Origin: an uncultured Sphaerochaeta sp.
GTDB taxonomy: Bacteria; Spirochaetota; Spirochaetia; Sphaerochaetales; Sphaerochaetaceae
Length of the DNA: 64,000 nucleotides
Assembly (NCBI RefSeq): GCF_963677075.1
Contig: NZ_OY781873.1
Coordinates: forward strand, 372,001 to 436,000
Reading direction: 5' to 3'
The position numbers and the translations under genes are program-made. The notes beneath the pieces are model-generated. The model had not been told where the DNA came from, did no database searches, and saw nothing but the letters and a program-made list of their open reading frames with translations. This document shows positions 16,267-26,383 of the stretch, piece after piece (position 1 is the stretch's first letter; each line of letters starts with the position of its first letter).

Positions 16267-17799
16267 CTACCTAGCGTACTCGACAACCCTCATCTCACGG
16301 ATGATGGTCACCTTGATTCTGCCCGGATACCTCAGTTCAGCTTCGATACGGCTGGCGATGCCCTTGGCAATCTCCTTAGCCCCATCGTCGTTCACCTGGT
16401 CATTATTAACCAGAATCCTGAGTTCTCTACCGGCTTGAATGGCATATGCCTTATCCACGCCTTCAAAACTCTCAGCGATGTGTTCCAGTGACTCAAGGCG
16501 CTTGATGTAATTATCGAGCGTCTCCCGCCTTGCTCCTGGCCGTGCTGCACTGATAGCATCGGCTATCTGCACAATTACTGCTTCCAGGGTCTGCGGTTCT
16601 GTATCGTTGTGGTGAGCAAGGATGGCATTCACAATCTTGGGATCTTCCCCAAGTCGTTTAGCCATTTCTGCACCCATTTCCGCGTGGTTTGCGTCACTCT
16701 CAGTTTCAGTTCCTTTTCCGATGTCATGCAGGAGTCCAGCACGGAGTGCCAACTCACTATTTGCACCGACCTCACTGGCGATCATGCCGGAGAGAATGGC
16801 TACTTCCTTTGAGTGATTCAACACATTCTGCCCATAGCTTGTTCTAAAGTATAGTCGACCAAGCGCTCGGATCATCTCAGGGCTCACATTATGTACCCCT
16901 AGGTCGAAGATGACTTTCTCACCTTCGTCTGCAATGATTCTTCCCACTTCCTTCGATACCTTGTTCACCACCTCTTCGATACGAGCAGGGTGGATTCTTC
17001 CATCCTGGACAAGTCTCTCCAAAGCGACACGGGCAATTTCCTTCCGAACAGGGTCAAAACAGGAGATAACTACAGCCTCTGGCGTGTCATCAATGATCAC
17101 ATCCACACCAGTAAGTGTTTCCAGGGTACGGATATTGCGGCCTTCACGACCAATTATCCTGCCTTTCATCTCATCACTGGGAAGATTCACTGAACTGACC
17201 GTCACATCACTGACGACCTCTGTTGCCAACCTTTGAATCGAGGTAACGACGATATCCCTTGCTTTTTTGTCAGCGGAAAGCTGGGCCTCTTGCTCAATCT
17301 TGTTGATCATGAGCTGGGCATCTCTCCTCGCATCGTTGTACATGGTTTCCATGATGATATTCTTAGCTTCATCAGCAGAAAGTCCAGCGATACGTTCAAG
17401 TTCTGTAATCAAGCTGCCTTCTTTCTCGGCAATCTCTTGTTCTTTCTTGGAAAGGTTTCCTTCCCAATCTCCCAATTGCTTTTTGATAGCATCCAAATCA
17501 GCCTGCTTATGCTCGAGATTTTCCTCTTTTTGCGTGAGTCTTCTCTCAGAACGTTGCAGTTCAATCCGTCTCTCTCTAGCCTCTCGTTCCTGCTGTTGTT
17601 GTTCTTTCAACAACTGATCCCGAGTCTCAAGCAAAAGCTCTTTGCTTTTTGCTTCCGCTTCCTTTATAGCTTCCTCATTCAACCTAATAGCTTTCTGTTC
17701 AACGGAGGTAAGCTTAAATTTCGCATACAGCCAACGGCCTAACCAACCAAAGATGATACCAATAAAACAACTTAGGAGGATCAAAAGTATATTGTTCAT
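16267..17799 (-). CDS. rny: ribonuclease Y
   Basis: The 510-residue membrane endoribonuclease starts mRNA decay. Order: N-terminal membrane anchor (LLILLSCFIGIIFGWLG), a long charged coiled coil (residues ~30-150), a KH domain (GRIIGREGRNIRTLETLTG) and an HD hydrolase domain with LLHDIGKG and HHNDTEP. The C-terminus ends in a conserved basic stretch (YPGRIKVTIIRE). The ATG at 17799 follows AGGGGGTAG. First gene of rny-ymdB-tlyA with its own promoter. Confidence 0.96.
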   Translation of the reverse strand: MNNILLILLSCFIGIIFGWLGRWLYAKFKLTSVEQKAIRLNEEAIKEAEAKSKELLLETRDQLLKEQQQQEREARERRIELQRSERRLTQKEENLEHKQADLDAIKKQLGDWEGNLSKKEQEIAEKEGSLITELERIAGLSADEAKNIIMETMYNDARRDAQLMINKIEQEAQLSADKKARDIVVTSIQRLATEVVSDVTVSSVNLPSDEMKGRIIGREGRNIRTLETLTGVDVIIDDTPEAVVISCFDPVRKEIARVALERLVQDGRIHPARIEEVVNKVSKEVGRIIADEGEKVIFDLGVHNVSPEMIRALGRLYFRTSYGQNVLNHSKEVAILSGMIASEVGANSELALRAGLLHDIGKGTETESDANHAEMGAEMAKRLGEDPKIVNAILAHHNDTEPQTLEAVIVQIADAISAARPGARRETLDNYIKRLESLEHIAESFEGVDKAYAIQAGRELRILVNNDQVNDDGAKEIAKGIASRIEAELRYPGRIKVTIIREMRVVEYAR

Positions 17800-17825
17800 A
17801 TACTACCCCCTATTATAATGGTACA

Positions 17826-17854
17826 ATAATACGTACGGCTGTCAGAATTGTCAA
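17826..17854 (-). promoter_or_regulatory. sigma-70 promoter for rny-ymdB-tlyA
   Basis: On the minus strand a consensus TTGACA (17854-17849) and TATTAT (17831-17826) are spaced exactly 17 bases. The start site would be near 17819, 20 bases before the rny ATG. Confidence 0.75.
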
Positions 17855-17929
17855 GGCTAAACCCATCTGTTATCTTGGCTTACAGTACAAATTATTCAAC
17901 AGTTTGTTGATAATTCCACATTCAGAAGA

Positions 17930-17963
17930 CGAAACAAAACCGCTGTCATTACAACAGCGGCTT
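17930..17963 (-). terminator. intrinsic terminator after rplQ
   Basis: On the minus strand AAGCCGCTGT pairs with ACAGCGGTTT (one G-T wobble) around a 7-base loop and continues TTTTGTTTC. It lies about 45 bases past the rplQ stop and closes the long ribosomal protein transcript. Confidence 0.8.
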
Positions 17964-18008
17964 TGCCCATACGGGCATATACTACAGGTGAAGAGACCCA
18001 ATAGAGGC

Positions 18009-18458
18009 TTATTTCTCCTCTTTGTCCTTCTTCTCAGCCTTCTTGGCTGGTTTTGAGGCCTTCTTTTCAGTCTTCTTTTCGGCCTTCTTCTCGGGCTTTG
18101 AAGTTTTCTCCACCAGCTCGAGGATTACCATCTCGGCAGCGTCTCCGAGACGATTGCCGGTCTTCAGGACACGGGTGTAACCGCCCTTCCGCTCGACAAA
18201 CAAGGGAGCGATCTCTGTGAAGAGCTTTGCAACAATTGCTTCATCATAAATGTCCCGTGCAATCTGGCGGCGGTTGGCCACATTGTCAACTTTAGCGCGG
18301 GTGATCATTTTCTCAGCCATTTTGCGTACTTCCAGAGCCTTTGCCTTGGTGGTCTCAATCCGCTCATATCTGAACAGACTGGTCACCATGTTGCGCTTCA
18401 AAGCTTTGCGGTGTGCAGAGCTTCTATTAAGCGCATTGAATCCAATCTTATGCTTCAT
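18009..18458 (-). CDS. rplQ: 50S ribosomal protein L17
   Basis: The 149-residue protein has the L17 core ([20 protein letters not shown], residues 1-117) and a 30-residue lysine/glutamate/alanine repeat tail ([21 protein letters not shown]) not present in the shorter L17 of E. coli. Its ATG at 18458 lies inside the end of rpoA (11-base overlap). It is the last gene of the alpha cluster. Confidence 0.97.
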   Translation of the reverse strand: MKHKIGFNALNRSSAHRKALKRNMVTSLFRYERIETTKAKALEVRKMAEKMITRAKVDNVANRRQIARDIYDEAIVAKLFTEIAPLFVERKGGYTRVLKTGNRLGDAAEMVILELVEKTSKPEKKAEKKTEKKASKPAKKAEKKDKEEK

Positions 18459-19500
18459 TCTCTTCTTCCTTGTTCCCTGGTACTTTGATTGCAGTTTTCA
18501 GGACACTGTAGTCGGTCATCCCAAGGCTGAGATTCCACTCCTTCAGTTTTTCCTTAATTTCCTGGAGGCTCTTCTTACCGAAGTTCCTCGTTTTTGCAAT
18601 CTCTTCCTCAGTCTTCTTGGTGAGATCGCCGATGGTTCGGATGTTTGCGTTCTTCAGACAGTTGCTGGAGCGTACTGTCAATTCAAGTTCCTCAACGGAA
18701 GTGTTGAGAATCTTGCGGACGCGTTCCTCCTCTTCATCAACTTCGTCATTGTTGTTGATCAATGTTTCATCAAAGTTAATAAAGATCTGGAAATAATCCT
18801 TTGCAATCTTAGCAGCCTCTGCAAGCGCATTCTGAGGAATAATCGTACCATCAGTGTAGATTTCCAGTGTAAGCTTGTCATAATCACTACGATAGCCGAC
18901 ACGGGTGGGTTCAATCGAATACTTTACGCGGGTAACCGGTGAGAAGCTGGCATCAATGGGGATGGTCCCAATCTCTTCCACATACTTCTCGTTGATTTCA
19001 GACGGGACATAGCCCCTACCAAGGTCTATCTGAACTTCCATCTCGATGTTGGCATCATCCATCATCGTGAAAAGAACCAGATCCTTGTTGGTGATCTCAA
19101 CCTGGTCACGCTCGAAGTTTGCACCGGTCACAACGCCGGGTCCCTTACACTCGATGAGGAGGTTTGTACCCTCCGAGTCATCGGGCATCTTGATCTGCAG
19201 TTTTTTGAGCGAAGCAATGATATCCGCGATATCTTCGCGAACACCGGGAAGCTGCTCATACTCACTTGAGATCAAGTGGGGAACACCATCTTCATTGAAG
19301 CTGGTGAACTTTACGGCAGTGACGGCATACCCCTGGATCGATGAGAGGAGTACCCTCCTAAGCGTGTTACCGATTGTGGTACCAAAGCCTCTCTCAAAAG
19401 GATAAGCGATGAATTTCCCATAGTTCGGCTCAACTGCGCTATGTTCGAAGGTGATCCCCTTGGGCTTCTTAAAGCCCTTCAGAAGGTTTTTGCGTGCCAT
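18448..19500 (-). CDS. rpoA: RNA polymerase alpha subunit
   Basis: The 350-residue subunit has the N-terminal dimerisation domain ([20 protein letters not shown]) and the C-terminal domain with helix-hairpin-helix motifs ([36 protein letters not shown]) that contacts UP-element DNA and activators. It carries a Glu-rich C-terminal end. ATG at 19500, 10 bases after the rpsD stop. Confidence 0.98.
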   Translation of the reverse strand: MARKNLLKGFKKPKGITFEHSAVEPNYGKFIAYPFERGFGTTIGNTLRRVLLSSIQGYAVTAVKFTSFNEDGVPHLISSEYEQLPGVREDIADIIASLKKLQIKMPDDSEGTNLLIECKGPGVVTGANFERDQVEITNKDLVLFTMMDDANIEMEVQIDLGRGYVPSEINEKYVEEIGTIPIDASFSPVTRVKYSIEPTRVGYRSDYDKLTLEIYTDGTIIPQNALAEAAKIAKDYFQIFINFDETLINNNDEVDEEEERVRKILNTSVEELELTVRSSNCLKNANIRTIGDLTKKTEEEIAKTRNFGKKSLQEIKEKLKEWNLSLGMTDYSVLKTAIKVPGNKEEENEA

Positions 19501-19509
19501 GGTTACTCC

Positions 19510-20151
19510 TTATCTGGAATACAACTCGACAACCAGCTGCTCGTTAATCTTTTCGAGCTCGGTGACTTCACTTCTTCTCGGAACTGCGATGAAAGTGCCT
19601 TTCATAGCATCTACATCTAGGTTCAGCCACTGGCATACGCCACTTTTGGTGTATTCCTTGAGGTTTTCTTTAATAATCAACATCTTCTGACCACTCTTGC
19701 CTACGGAAACCTCATCACCTGGGCGAAGGCGGTAAGAAGGAATGGAAACACGCTTGCCATTCACGAAAACATGTCCGTGATTAACCAGCTGTGCAGCCTG
19801 ACTGCGGCTGGAAGCAAAGTGGAGTCTAAACACCACATTATCAAGCCTCTGCTCAAGAAGCATGATCAAGTTTTCACCGGTCTTACCAGGAAGTCTTGCT
19901 GCCTCATTGAAGGTAAGCTTGAACTGCTTTTCAAGCATGCAATAGGTTCTTTTCAGTTTCTGCTTCTCGCGCAACTGCAGACCGTAGTCGGTCGGCTTCT
20001 TGGAGCGCGCTCGGGGATCCTTACCAGGAAGCCCAGTGGACTTGATGTCATTAAGCGGGCATTTGCCACTGTGGCATCGATCACCCTTGAGGAACAACTT
20101 GGTCCTCTCTGCTCTACAATATCTGCACTTAGGTCCAGTATATCTAGCCAT
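19510..20151 (-). CDS. rpsD: 30S ribosomal protein S4
   Basis: The 213-residue primary 16S-binding protein has the S4 N-terminal domain, with a four-cysteine zinc site (C9, C12, C26, C31) as in the zinc-bearing S4 paralogue type, followed by the S4 RNA-binding domain (LEQRLDNVVFRLHFASSRSQA, HGHVFVNGKRVSIPSY). It sits in the usual alpha-cluster place between rpsK and rpoA. S4 often represses its own operon; no operator could be assigned. Confidence 0.97.
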   Translation of the reverse strand: MARYTGPKCRYCRAERTKLFLKGDRCHSGKCPLNDIKSTGLPGKDPRARSKKPTDYGLQLREKQKLKRTYCMLEKQFKLTFNEAARLPGKTGENLIMLLEQRLDNVVFRLHFASSRSQAAQLVNHGHVFVNGKRVSIPSYRLRPGDEVSVGKSGQKMLIIKENLKEYTKSGVCQWLNLDVDAMKGTFIAVPRRSEVTELEKINEQLVVELYSR

Positions 20152-20169
20152 GTATCTGCTCTCTCCTCA

Positions 20170-20547
20170 TCAGACTCTTCTACTCTTGCGAGGTCTGCAT
20201 CCATTGTGTGGGATGGGGGTGACATCACGAATGGAACGGACCTTAAGTCCGAGCACACCCAACGTCCTGATGGCGCTCTCACGTCCAACACCGGGTCCCT
20301 TCACAAATACGTTCACTTCCTGCAATCCACTATCCATAGCAGCCTTGGCAGCCTTTTCGGCAGTGGTCTGTGCTGCATAGGGGGTGGACTTCTTAGCGCC
20401 ACGGAAACCAAGTCCACCGGCACTAGCCCAAGATACCGCATTCCCGTTTAGATCGGTAACGGTAACAATGGTATTGTTAAAGGTCGCCTGGATATAGACA
20501 TTGCCTTCATATACCGTTTTCTTGACTTTACGTTTAATAGTAGCCAT
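20170..20547 (-). CDS. rpsK: 30S ribosomal protein S11
   Basis: The 125-residue platform protein is recognised by [13 protein letters not shown], the [19 protein letters not shown] core and the conserved end [18 protein letters not shown]. The ATG at 20547 is followed normally by the spacing of the rpsM-rpsK-rpsD-rpoA order. Confidence 0.98.
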   Translation of the reverse strand: MATIKRKVKKTVYEGNVYIQATFNNTIVTVTDLNGNAVSWASAGGLGFRGAKKSTPYAAQTTAEKAAKAAMDSGLQEVNVFVKGPGVGRESAIRTLGVLGLKVRSIRDVTPIPHNGCRPRKSRRV

Positions 20548-20561
20548 GTGCTATCTGCTCC

Positions 20562-20927
20562 TTATTTCTTCTTGGACGCAACGGTCTTCTTCTTACCCTT
20601 GCGAGTACGGGCATTGGTTTTTGTCCTCTGTCCGTTAACGGGAAGACCCTTACGATGACGAAGGCCACGATAGCAACCGATGTCCATAAGGCGCTTGATG
20701 TTCAGAGCGACCTCTGTCCTCAGACGTCCTTCTACTTTGTACTCTTCCTCGATTACCTTACGCAATACTGCCAGGTCATCACTGGAAAGGGTATTAATAC
20801 TTGTATCGGGATCAATTTTTGTTTTTTCACAAATCTCAACCGCCGAAAACCTACCAATCCCATAAATATAGGTTAAGGCGATTTTTACTGCCTTGTTCGG
20901 CAAATCTACACCTGCAATTCTCGCCAT
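20562..20927 (-). CDS. rpsM: 30S ribosomal protein S13
   Basis: The 121-residue head protein shows [20 protein letters not shown], the H2TH-like fold segment ([14 protein letters not shown]) and the basic tail [25 protein letters not shown] that contacts tRNA and L5. It starts the alpha part of the cluster, after rpmJ. Confidence 0.98.
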   Translation of the reverse strand: MARIAGVDLPNKAVKIALTYIYGIGRFSAVEICEKTKIDPDTSINTLSSDDLAVLRKVIEEEYKVEGRLRTEVALNIKRLMDIGCYRGLRHRKGLPVNGQRTKTNARTRKGKKKTVASKKK

Positions 20928-20980
20928 TCATGGCCTCCTGAATTTCTCTAATAGAGTGGAAGGCTTGCGCCGAACCCTGT

Positions 20981-21094
20981 TTATCTCTGTCTCTGCTTGT
21001 GCTTGGGGTTCTCACAAATAATGCGGACCACCCCATTCCGTCTGACTACTTTGCACTTGTCACAAATCGGTTTGACACTTGCTCTTACTTTCAT
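20981..21094 (-). CDS. rpmJ: 50S ribosomal protein L36
   Basis: This 37-residue gene is easy to miss by size. It reads [20 protein letters not shown] and then [17 protein letters not shown]. The zinc ribbon ligands C11, C14, C27 and H32 are all present, so it is the zinc-binding (C+) form. It lies between secY and rpsM, the usual place, but without infA, map or adk in between. Confidence 0.96.
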   Translation of the reverse strand: MKVRASVKPICDKCKVVRRNGVVRIICENPKHKQRQR

Positions 21095-21109
21095 GTTCTA
21101 GCTCCTAGC

Positions 21110-22432
21110 CTAAATGTGTTTCGACTTCCTCTTCTTGCCGTCAACATTGAAACCATCGTAGTGGTGCATCTTCATAACACCTTCAATCTGTCGCATGGTA
21201 TCCAAGTCAACACCGACAAGAATCAGTAGTGACGTTCCACCGAAAAGCATTGCAACAGATGCAGGGAAGTTGAAGAACATCTGCACCAGCGTAGGAATCA
21301 AGGCAATAAAAGCCAAGAACAGGGAGCCAGGGAGAACAATGCGGTTAAGCACCTTAGTAAGGTACTCTTCAAGTTTCTCGGAACGTACGCCGGGAACTGA
21401 ACCACCATTCTCACGAATCTGTTTGGCCATCTCCACCGGGTTCATTGAAACCTGGGTATAGAAGAAGGCAAACCCTATGATCAACAGGGCGTAGATAATC
21501 AGATAGGGGGCACCCTGTGGATTCAACCAATTAGCGAAGGCAGCAAGCCACCTCACCTCTTGTCCCAAAGTAGTTGCGATCTGCAACGGGAAGGAAAGCA
21601 AAGCACTTGCAAAGATTACCGGGATAACACCTGATGGGTTGACCTTGATTGGGATGTACGTACTTTGTGCACCGTACATCTTACGGCCTACCACACGTTT
21701 GGCATAGTTCACGGGAATCTTTCTTACGCCCTGCTCTTCATACACGACGAGAGCAACAACAACCAAGAACATTACAAAGACCACCAAGACGACGATTGGG
21801 TTCAGAACACCCGCGGAGATGCTCTGGAACAGAACCGATACGGCCTCGGGAAATCTTGCTACAATACCGGCGAAGATCAACAGACTGATACCGTTACCGA
21901 TACCCCACTGGGTAATCTTGTTACCGATCCAAATCAGGAGCATGGAACCGGTCGTTACGGTAAGCATAGCTACCAATGTGAACGGAACGGTGCTCATTGT
22001 CATCACGCCGGGAATGGAGTTGGCGTAGATGGTTACTACATACGACTGAATCAGACAAACTACAATCGTACCATATCTGGTGTACTGCTGAATCTTCTTA
22101 TGCCCGGATGGGTCCTGGGCCAGCTTCTTCAGTGAAGGGATAACCAACATCAACAGCTGCACAATAATCTGTGTGCTGATGTACGGCATGACACCCAACA
22201 TAAACAGAGAAAAGTTGGAGAACGCACCACCCGAAAAGAAGTTCAGATACTCGGTTAACCCGATATTAGAATCTGAACTCTGGGATAGAAAAAACAGTTT
22301 CAGAACTTCCGGATCAATCCCAGGAATAGGAATCACTGCCCCGATCCTGCTGACAATCAGCAGGCTTAGGGTAATGAAAATCTTTTTCCGGAGATCCTTG
22401 ATTCTATACATCTCAACTAAGGAGTTTGCCAT
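21110..22432 (-). CDS. secY: protein translocase subunit SecY
   Basis: The 440-residue channel protein has ten hydrophobic membrane helices, a plug segment after helix 1 (ALIPIPGIDPEVLKLFF-like, reads RIGAVIPIPGIDPEVL), and the cytoplasmic loop ending in GVRKIPVNYAKRVVGRKMYG. It forms the SecYEG pore for export and membrane insertion. SecE is encoded at 44926-45105. It follows rplO by 14 bases in the spc cluster. Confidence 0.98.
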   Translation of the reverse strand: MANSLVEMYRIKDLRKKIFITLSLLIVSRIGAVIPIPGIDPEVLKLFFLSQSSDSNIGLTEYLNFFSGGAFSNFSLFMLGVMPYISTQIIVQLLMLVIPSLKKLAQDPSGHKKIQQYTRYGTIVVCLIQSYVVTIYANSIPGVMTMSTVPFTLVAMLTVTTGSMLLIWIGNKITQWGIGNGISLLIFAGIVARFPEAVSVLFQSISAGVLNPIVVLVVFVMFLVVVALVVYEEQGVRKIPVNYAKRVVGRKMYGAQSTYIPIKVNPSGVIPVIFASALLSFPLQIATTLGQEVRWLAAFANWLNPQGAPYLIIYALLIIGFAFFYTQVSMNPVEMAKQIRENGGSVPGVRSEKLEEYLTKVLNRIVLPGSLFLAFIALIPTLVQMFFNFPASVAMLFGGTSLLILVGVDLDTMRQIEGVMKMHHYDGFNVDGKKRKSKHI

Positions 22433-22446
22433 AAAGCCCTTCTTTG

Positions 22447-22878
22447 TTATTTAATCTCGCCACCCGCAGCTGTAATCTTCTCGATTGCAGTAGCGGAAAC
22501 CTTCAAACCGTCAATGACTACCTTCTTGGTAAGTTCTCCATTACACAGAACTTTGGCCTGTGTATTGTGTCCCTTGACCAACCCAACATCCTTCAAGGCG
22601 TCGAGGGTAACTACATCTCCATCTTCGAAGTTAGCAGAAATTACATCAAGGGAGACAACGGCATACTCTTTCTTAAATACACTGTTGGAAAAACCTCTAC
22701 GGGCAACACGGCGATACAAAGGCATCTGTCCGCCTTCGAAGCCGAGACGAACACCACCGCCGGAGCGAGAATTCTGTCCGTCATGACCCCTACCGCAGGA
22801 GCGACCCTTCGAGGACGCGCCACGCCCTACGATTGTCTTTTTCTTATTGGCACCTTTCGGTGCATGAATCTGTCCCAT
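22447..22878 (-). CDS. rplO: 50S ribosomal protein L15
   Basis: The 143-residue protein shows the glycine-rich N-terminus (KKKTIVGRGASSKGRSCGRG) and the C-terminal KVVIDGLKVSATAIEKITAAGG fold. It is followed by secY and preceded at one base distance by rpmD. Confidence 0.97.
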   Translation of the reverse strand: MGQIHAPKGANKKKTIVGRGASSKGRSCGRGHDGQNSRSGGGVRLGFEGGQMPLYRRVARRGFSNSVFKKEYAVVSLDVISANFEDGDVVTLDALKDVGLVKGHNTQAKVLCNGELTKKVVIDGLKVSATAIEKITAAGGEIK

Positions 22879-22879
22879 C

Positions 22880-23068
22880 TTACATCTCCTCGACTTTCAC
22901 AAGGTGTGCTACTACACGGACCATCCCAAGCGTAGCGGGAGTAGCATCGTGTACAACCGAGCTGGAAATCTTGCCAAGTCCGAGAGCCTTCACCGTTCTG
23001 CGCTGCTTAGGCAGTGAACCGGAAAGTCCTCTGACAAGGGTAACCTTGATTTTCTTTGCGTCAGCCAT
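22880..23068 (-). CDS. rpmD: 50S ribosomal protein L30
   Basis: The 62-residue protein matches bacterial L30 (KVTLVRGLSGSLPKQRRTVKA, LGKISSSVVHDATPATLGMV). It sits between rpsE and rplO with only a few bases on each side. Confidence 0.95.
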   Translation of the reverse strand: MADAKKIKVTLVRGLSGSLPKQRRTVKALGLGKISSSVVHDATPATLGMVRVVAHLVKVEEM

Positions 23069-23071
23069 CTC

Positions 23072-23584
23072 TTACCCCCACATCTCATTCAGGGACTTGC
23101 CCCGATTCTTTGCAACCACTTTGGCATCGAAAAGATTCTCGAAACCATCAAAGGCAGCTTTCACCGTATTGATTGCATTCTTGGAGCCAAGTGACTTGCC
23201 CTGGATATCAGAGATACCACAGACGTCACAAATAGCGCGGACTGCACCACCGGCAATAACACCCGTACCAGGTCTTGCAGGCTTCAAGAGCACGCTTGCA
23301 CTCTTGTAGTTTCCCAAGATCTCGTGAGGAATAGTTGTCTTCTTCATCGGTACAACAATCATGCTTGACTTAGCACGATCGACAGCCTTTCTGATCGCCT
23401 CAGTGACGTCATTGGCCTTACCGAAACCATATCCAACCTTACCATTCTGGTCACCAACGACTACCAGTGCGGAGAAGGAGAACCTTCTACCACCCTTGAC
23501 AACCTTGGCAACACGGTTCAGCTTGATCAGCTTCTCGACAAACCCGTCGTTCTTATCTCTATCTCTATCTCTCGATCTATCCAC
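23072..23584 (-). CDS. rpsE: 30S ribosomal protein S5
   Basis: The 170-residue protein has the S5 double-stranded RNA-binding domain ([19 protein letters not shown]) and the conserved [13 protein letters not shown] region. The start codon is GTG at 23584 after a GGGGGA sequence. The first residues [11 protein letters not shown] are an Arg-Asp repeat encoded by three tandem hexamers, an unusual N-terminus for S5. Confidence 0.96.
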   Translation of the reverse strand: MDRSRDRDRDKNDGFVEKLIKLNRVAKVVKGGRRFSFSALVVVGDQNGKVGYGFGKANDVTEAIRKAVDRAKSSMIVVPMKKTTIPHEILGNYKSASVLLKPARPGTGVIAGGAVRAICDVCGISDIQGKSLGSKNAINTVKAAFDGFENLFDAKVVAKNRGKSLNEMWG

Positions 23585-23593
23585 AGTATCCCC

Positions 23594-23953
23594 CTAGAAC
23601 TTTACGCCAACTTTGCGTGCGCCATCTGCGATGCTCTTGACAACCCCGTGGAACAGATAGCCATTACGATCAAACACACAGGTGTCGATCTGCTTCTCGA
23701 GCATTCTCTTACCAATGGTTTCCCCGAGTTTAGCTGCGTCTGCTACCGTGTTCTTCAGGCCCTTGAGCTCTTTCTCCATGGTGCTTGCAGCAACGAGGGT
23801 GTTACCAGCTACATCGTCGATGACCTGTACATACATGTGGGAATTGCTGCGAAACACGCTCATTCTCGGCCTACTTGCGGTACCGGAGATGTGCTTTCGA
23901 ATATGATACTTACGACGAGCAAGTTTCCTTCTTTTATCGATAACTCTATTCAT
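23594..23953 (-). CDS. rplR: 50S ribosomal protein L18
   Basis: The 119-residue 5S-rRNA-binding protein shows the basic N-terminus ([18 protein letters not shown]), [20 protein letters not shown] and the end [23 protein letters not shown]. It lies in normal order rplF-rplR-rpsE. Confidence 0.97.
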   Translation of the reverse strand: MNRVIDKRRKLARRKYHIRKHISGTASRPRMSVFRSNSHMYVQVIDDVAGNTLVAASTMEKELKGLKNTVADAAKLGETIGKRMLEKQIDTCVFDRNGYLFHGVVKSIADGARKVGVKF

Positions 23954-23969
23954 CTTTTCTACCTACCCA

Positions 23970-24515
23970 CTATTTCTTAGCAGAAGCTGTCTTACCAGCC
24001 TTGCGCCTGATTACCTCGTCCTCATACCGAATTCCCTTACCCTTGTATGGTTCAGGTTCTCGGAGGGAACGGATCTCTGCACAAGTCTGCCCAACGAGCT
24101 GCTTGTCGATACCGCTGATGGTAACCTTATTGGGGTTTTCCACGGTAGCAGTGATTCCCTGGGGAAGTACAACTTCAATCAATTCGGAGTACCCGAGGTT
24201 GAGGGTCAGGATATTGGCCTTCAGGTCAGCACGGAAACCGACACCGTTGATCATGAGAGTCTTGGAGAATCCCTTGGACACTCCAATAACCATGTTGTTA
24301 ACCAACTGGCGGTAGAGACCCTGGAAGCTATTGCTTTCCTTTGACTCATCCTTGGGAACCACGTTAATTTCGGATTCCTTGATGTTGATCACAACCTCAG
24401 GACGGGTTGGGCAGCTGAGCTTTCCTTTCGGACCTTCGACATTAATCAAACCACCGTTGATGGCAACTTTGACCCCTTGCGGTACTGTGATTGGCAATTT
24501 TCCAACTCTGGACAT
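23970..24515 (-). CDS. rplF: 50S ribosomal protein L6
   Basis: The 181-residue protein has the duplicated L6 fold: MSRVGKLPITVPQGVKV at the start and the RNA-contact end IRSLREPEPYKGKGIRYEDE, followed by VIRRKAGKTASAKK. It lies near the sarcin-ricin loop and factor-binding site of the 50S subunit. Confidence 0.97.
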   Translation of the reverse strand: MSRVGKLPITVPQGVKVAINGGLINVEGPKGKLSCPTRPEVVINIKESEINVVPKDESKESNSFQGLYRQLVNNMVIGVSKGFSKTLMINGVGFRADLKANILTLNLGYSELIEVVLPQGITATVENPNKVTISGIDKQLVGQTCAEIRSLREPEPYKGKGIRYEDEVIRRKAGKTASAKK

Positions 24516-24527
24516 TTCTTTACCACC

Positions 24528-24926
24528 TTACCAAATAGAGCAGATCAGCTCGCCACCGACCTTGTTCTCTGTAGCCTTCTTCCCGGTGATGACACCCGAA
24601 GAAGTAGACACTACAACGACGCCATGTCCGTTGTACACACGGGGCATCTCACGATAGCCGGTGTAAACACGACGGCCAGGGGTGCTGATGCGTTGAATCC
24701 CATGGAGCACTGGACTCTGATTATCATCATACTTCAGGAAAACTCGGATATAGGAAATCCCATCCTTGGTCACCTTCTTGAAGTTCTTGATATATCCTTC
24801 ATTCTTTAGAATCTTCACTATCTGAAGCTTCATCTTAGAAGTAGAAACATCTACTTTCTCATGCTTGGCCATGTTAGCATTTCTAACCTTAGTCAGCATA
24901 TCAGCTACTGGATCACTTACAGCCAT
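24528..24926 (-). CDS. rpsH: 30S ribosomal protein S8
   Basis: The 132-residue protein has [20 protein letters not shown] and the signature [20 protein letters not shown] near the C-terminus. In other bacteria S8 represses the spc operon through an mRNA site near rplE; I could not assign one here. Confidence 0.97.
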   Translation of the reverse strand: MAVSDPVADMLTKVRNANMAKHEKVDVSTSKMKLQIVKILKNEGYIKNFKKVTKDGISYIRVFLKYDDNQSPVLHGIQRISTPGRRVYTGYREMPRVYNGHGVVVVSTSSGVITGKKATENKVGGELICSIW

Positions 24927-24935
24927 TTTTCTCTC

Positions 24936-25121
24936 CTACCAACTGGATTTGGTAACACCAGGAATCTGGCCTTCACTAGCCAATTTACGGAAACAGATCC
25001 TGCACATGTCGAATTGGCGCATATAGCCACGGGGTCTGCCGCAAATTCTGCAGCGATTGACGTGTCTGGTGCTGAACTTAGGCTCTCTCTTGGCCTTTAC
25101 GATCATTGATTTCTTTGCCAT
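24936..25121 (-). CDS. rpsN: 30S ribosomal protein S14, zinc-binding type Z
   Basis: At 61 residues it is the short form with a zinc knuckle: C24, C27, C40 and C43 in [20 protein letters not shown]. It is the only S14 seen here and lies between rplE and rpsH. Confidence 0.97.
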   Translation of the reverse strand: MAKKSMIVKAKREPKFSTRHVNRCRICGRPRGYMRQFDMCRICFRKLASEGQIPGVTKSSW

Positions 25122-25135
25122 ATGTCTCTTACCCC

Positions 25136-25687
25136 TTATTTACTGAAGGGCATGCCAAGCTTTGCAAGCAGGGCGTAGCCTTCTTCATCGGTCTTTGCGG
25201 TCGTTACAATGGCGACATTCAAACCGCTGACGCGTTCGATCTTATCGAAGTCAATCTCAGGGAAAATAATCTGCTCGGTAATACCGAGTGAGTAGTTCCC
25301 ATGCCCATCAAAAGCATTGGGCTTGACACCTCTAAAGTCCTTAACGCGGGGAAGAGCGATGCTGATCAGCCTCTCCAGGAAGAACCACATGTTTTCACCA
25401 CGTAGAGTCACCATAGCACCAATTTCATACCCTTCACGAACCTTGAAGTTTGCGATGGACTTTTTGGCCTTGGTTTTCAATACATGCTGACCGGTGATCT
25501 GCTCAAGCTCCTTGACAGCAGCATCGAGGAGCTTCTTATTGGTAATGGCTTCGCCGACACCGACACTGACAACAACCTTCTCGAGAGCGGGGATCTGCAT
25601 TTTGGAGCTATAGCCAAAATCTTCAAACAGAGCAGGAGCTACTGTTTCCAGGTATTTTTTCTTAAGGTTTGGTATAAACTTTTCCAT
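25136..25687 (-). CDS. rplE: 50S ribosomal protein L5
   Basis: The 183-residue 5S-binding protein shows [16 protein letters not shown], the [18 protein letters not shown] loop and the [19 protein letters not shown] segment. Its ATG overlaps the rplX stop by one base (TAATG), so the two are coupled. Confidence 0.97.
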   Translation of the reverse strand: MEKFIPNLKKKYLETVAPALFEDFGYSSKMQIPALEKVVVSVGVGEAITNKKLLDAAVKELEQITGQHVLKTKAKKSIANFKVREGYEIGAMVTLRGENMWFFLERLISIALPRVKDFRGVKPNAFDGHGNYSLGITEQIIFPEIDFDKIERVSGLNVAIVTTAKTDEEGYALLAKLGMPFSK

Positions 25688-25992
25688 TAGATTACTTCCC
25701 CGGTTTTCTTGGCATAACGGACTTTCTTGCCGCTTTCATCAAACTTGTACCCAATCCTTGTAGTTTCACCTTTTCCGGTGACGTAAGCTACATTTGAAAC
25801 ATGGATTGGTGCCTCAATTTCCACGATGCCGCCCTTGTCCTGTTGGTTTTTCTTGCGCATGGACTTTTTCACCATGTTGGCACCCTGGACAACGACTCTC
25901 TCTTTCTCACGGTCTACCTTCACGATCTTGCCTGACTTACCTTTGTCCTTACCAGCAATGATCATTACGGTGTCGTTCTTCTTAAGCTTCAT
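25687..25992 (-). CDS. rplX: 50S ribosomal protein L24
   Basis: The protein starts at the ATG at 25992 ([19 protein letters not shown], 101 residues), preceded by GGAGTATACAC; the frame is open to 26031 but the extension has no family support. The KOW motif [20 protein letters not shown] is clear. It helps start 50S assembly. Confidence 0.95.
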   Translation of the reverse strand: MKLKKNDTVMIIAGKDKGKSGKIVKVDREKERVVVQGANMVKKSMRKKNQQDKGGIVEIEAPIHVSNVAYVTGKGETTRIGYKFDESGKKVRYAKKTGEVI

Positions 25993-26002
25993 GTGTATAC
26001 TC

Positions 26003-26368
26003 CTACAACACTTCCGGCGCGAGAGAAACAATCTTCATGTACCCATCACGCAGCTCTCTGGCTACGGGTCCGAAGATACGCTTACCGCGCGGGTTATTGT
26101 TGGCATCGATGATAACGCATGCGTTGTCATCGAACCTGATATAGGTACCGTCAGGTCTGCGGTATTCCTTCTTCGTTCGGACAATTACTGCCTTCATGAC
26201 GTCACCTTTCTTGATGGCGCCGTTAGGCAATGCGGTCTTTACGGCCACGACAATAATGTCACCAACACCGGCAACATAGCGATGGCTTCCGCCAAGAACC
26301 TTGATACACTGCACTCGCTTTGCACCACTGTTATCCGCTACATTCAAATAGGTCTGCATCTGTACCAT
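26003..26368 (-). CDS. rplN: 50S ribosomal protein L14
   Basis: The 121-residue protein reads [20 protein letters not shown] at the start and contains the conserved [20 protein letters not shown] and [19 protein letters not shown] segments. Order rpsQ-rplN-rplX is normal. Confidence 0.98.
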   Translation of the reverse strand: MVQMQTYLNVADNSGAKRVQCIKVLGGSHRYVAGVGDIIVVAVKTALPNGAIKKGDVMKAVIVRTKKEYRRPDGTYIRFDDNACVIIDANNNPRGKRIFGPVARELRDGYMKIVSLAPEVL

Positions 26369-26383
26369 ATCGTCTCTCTCCTA

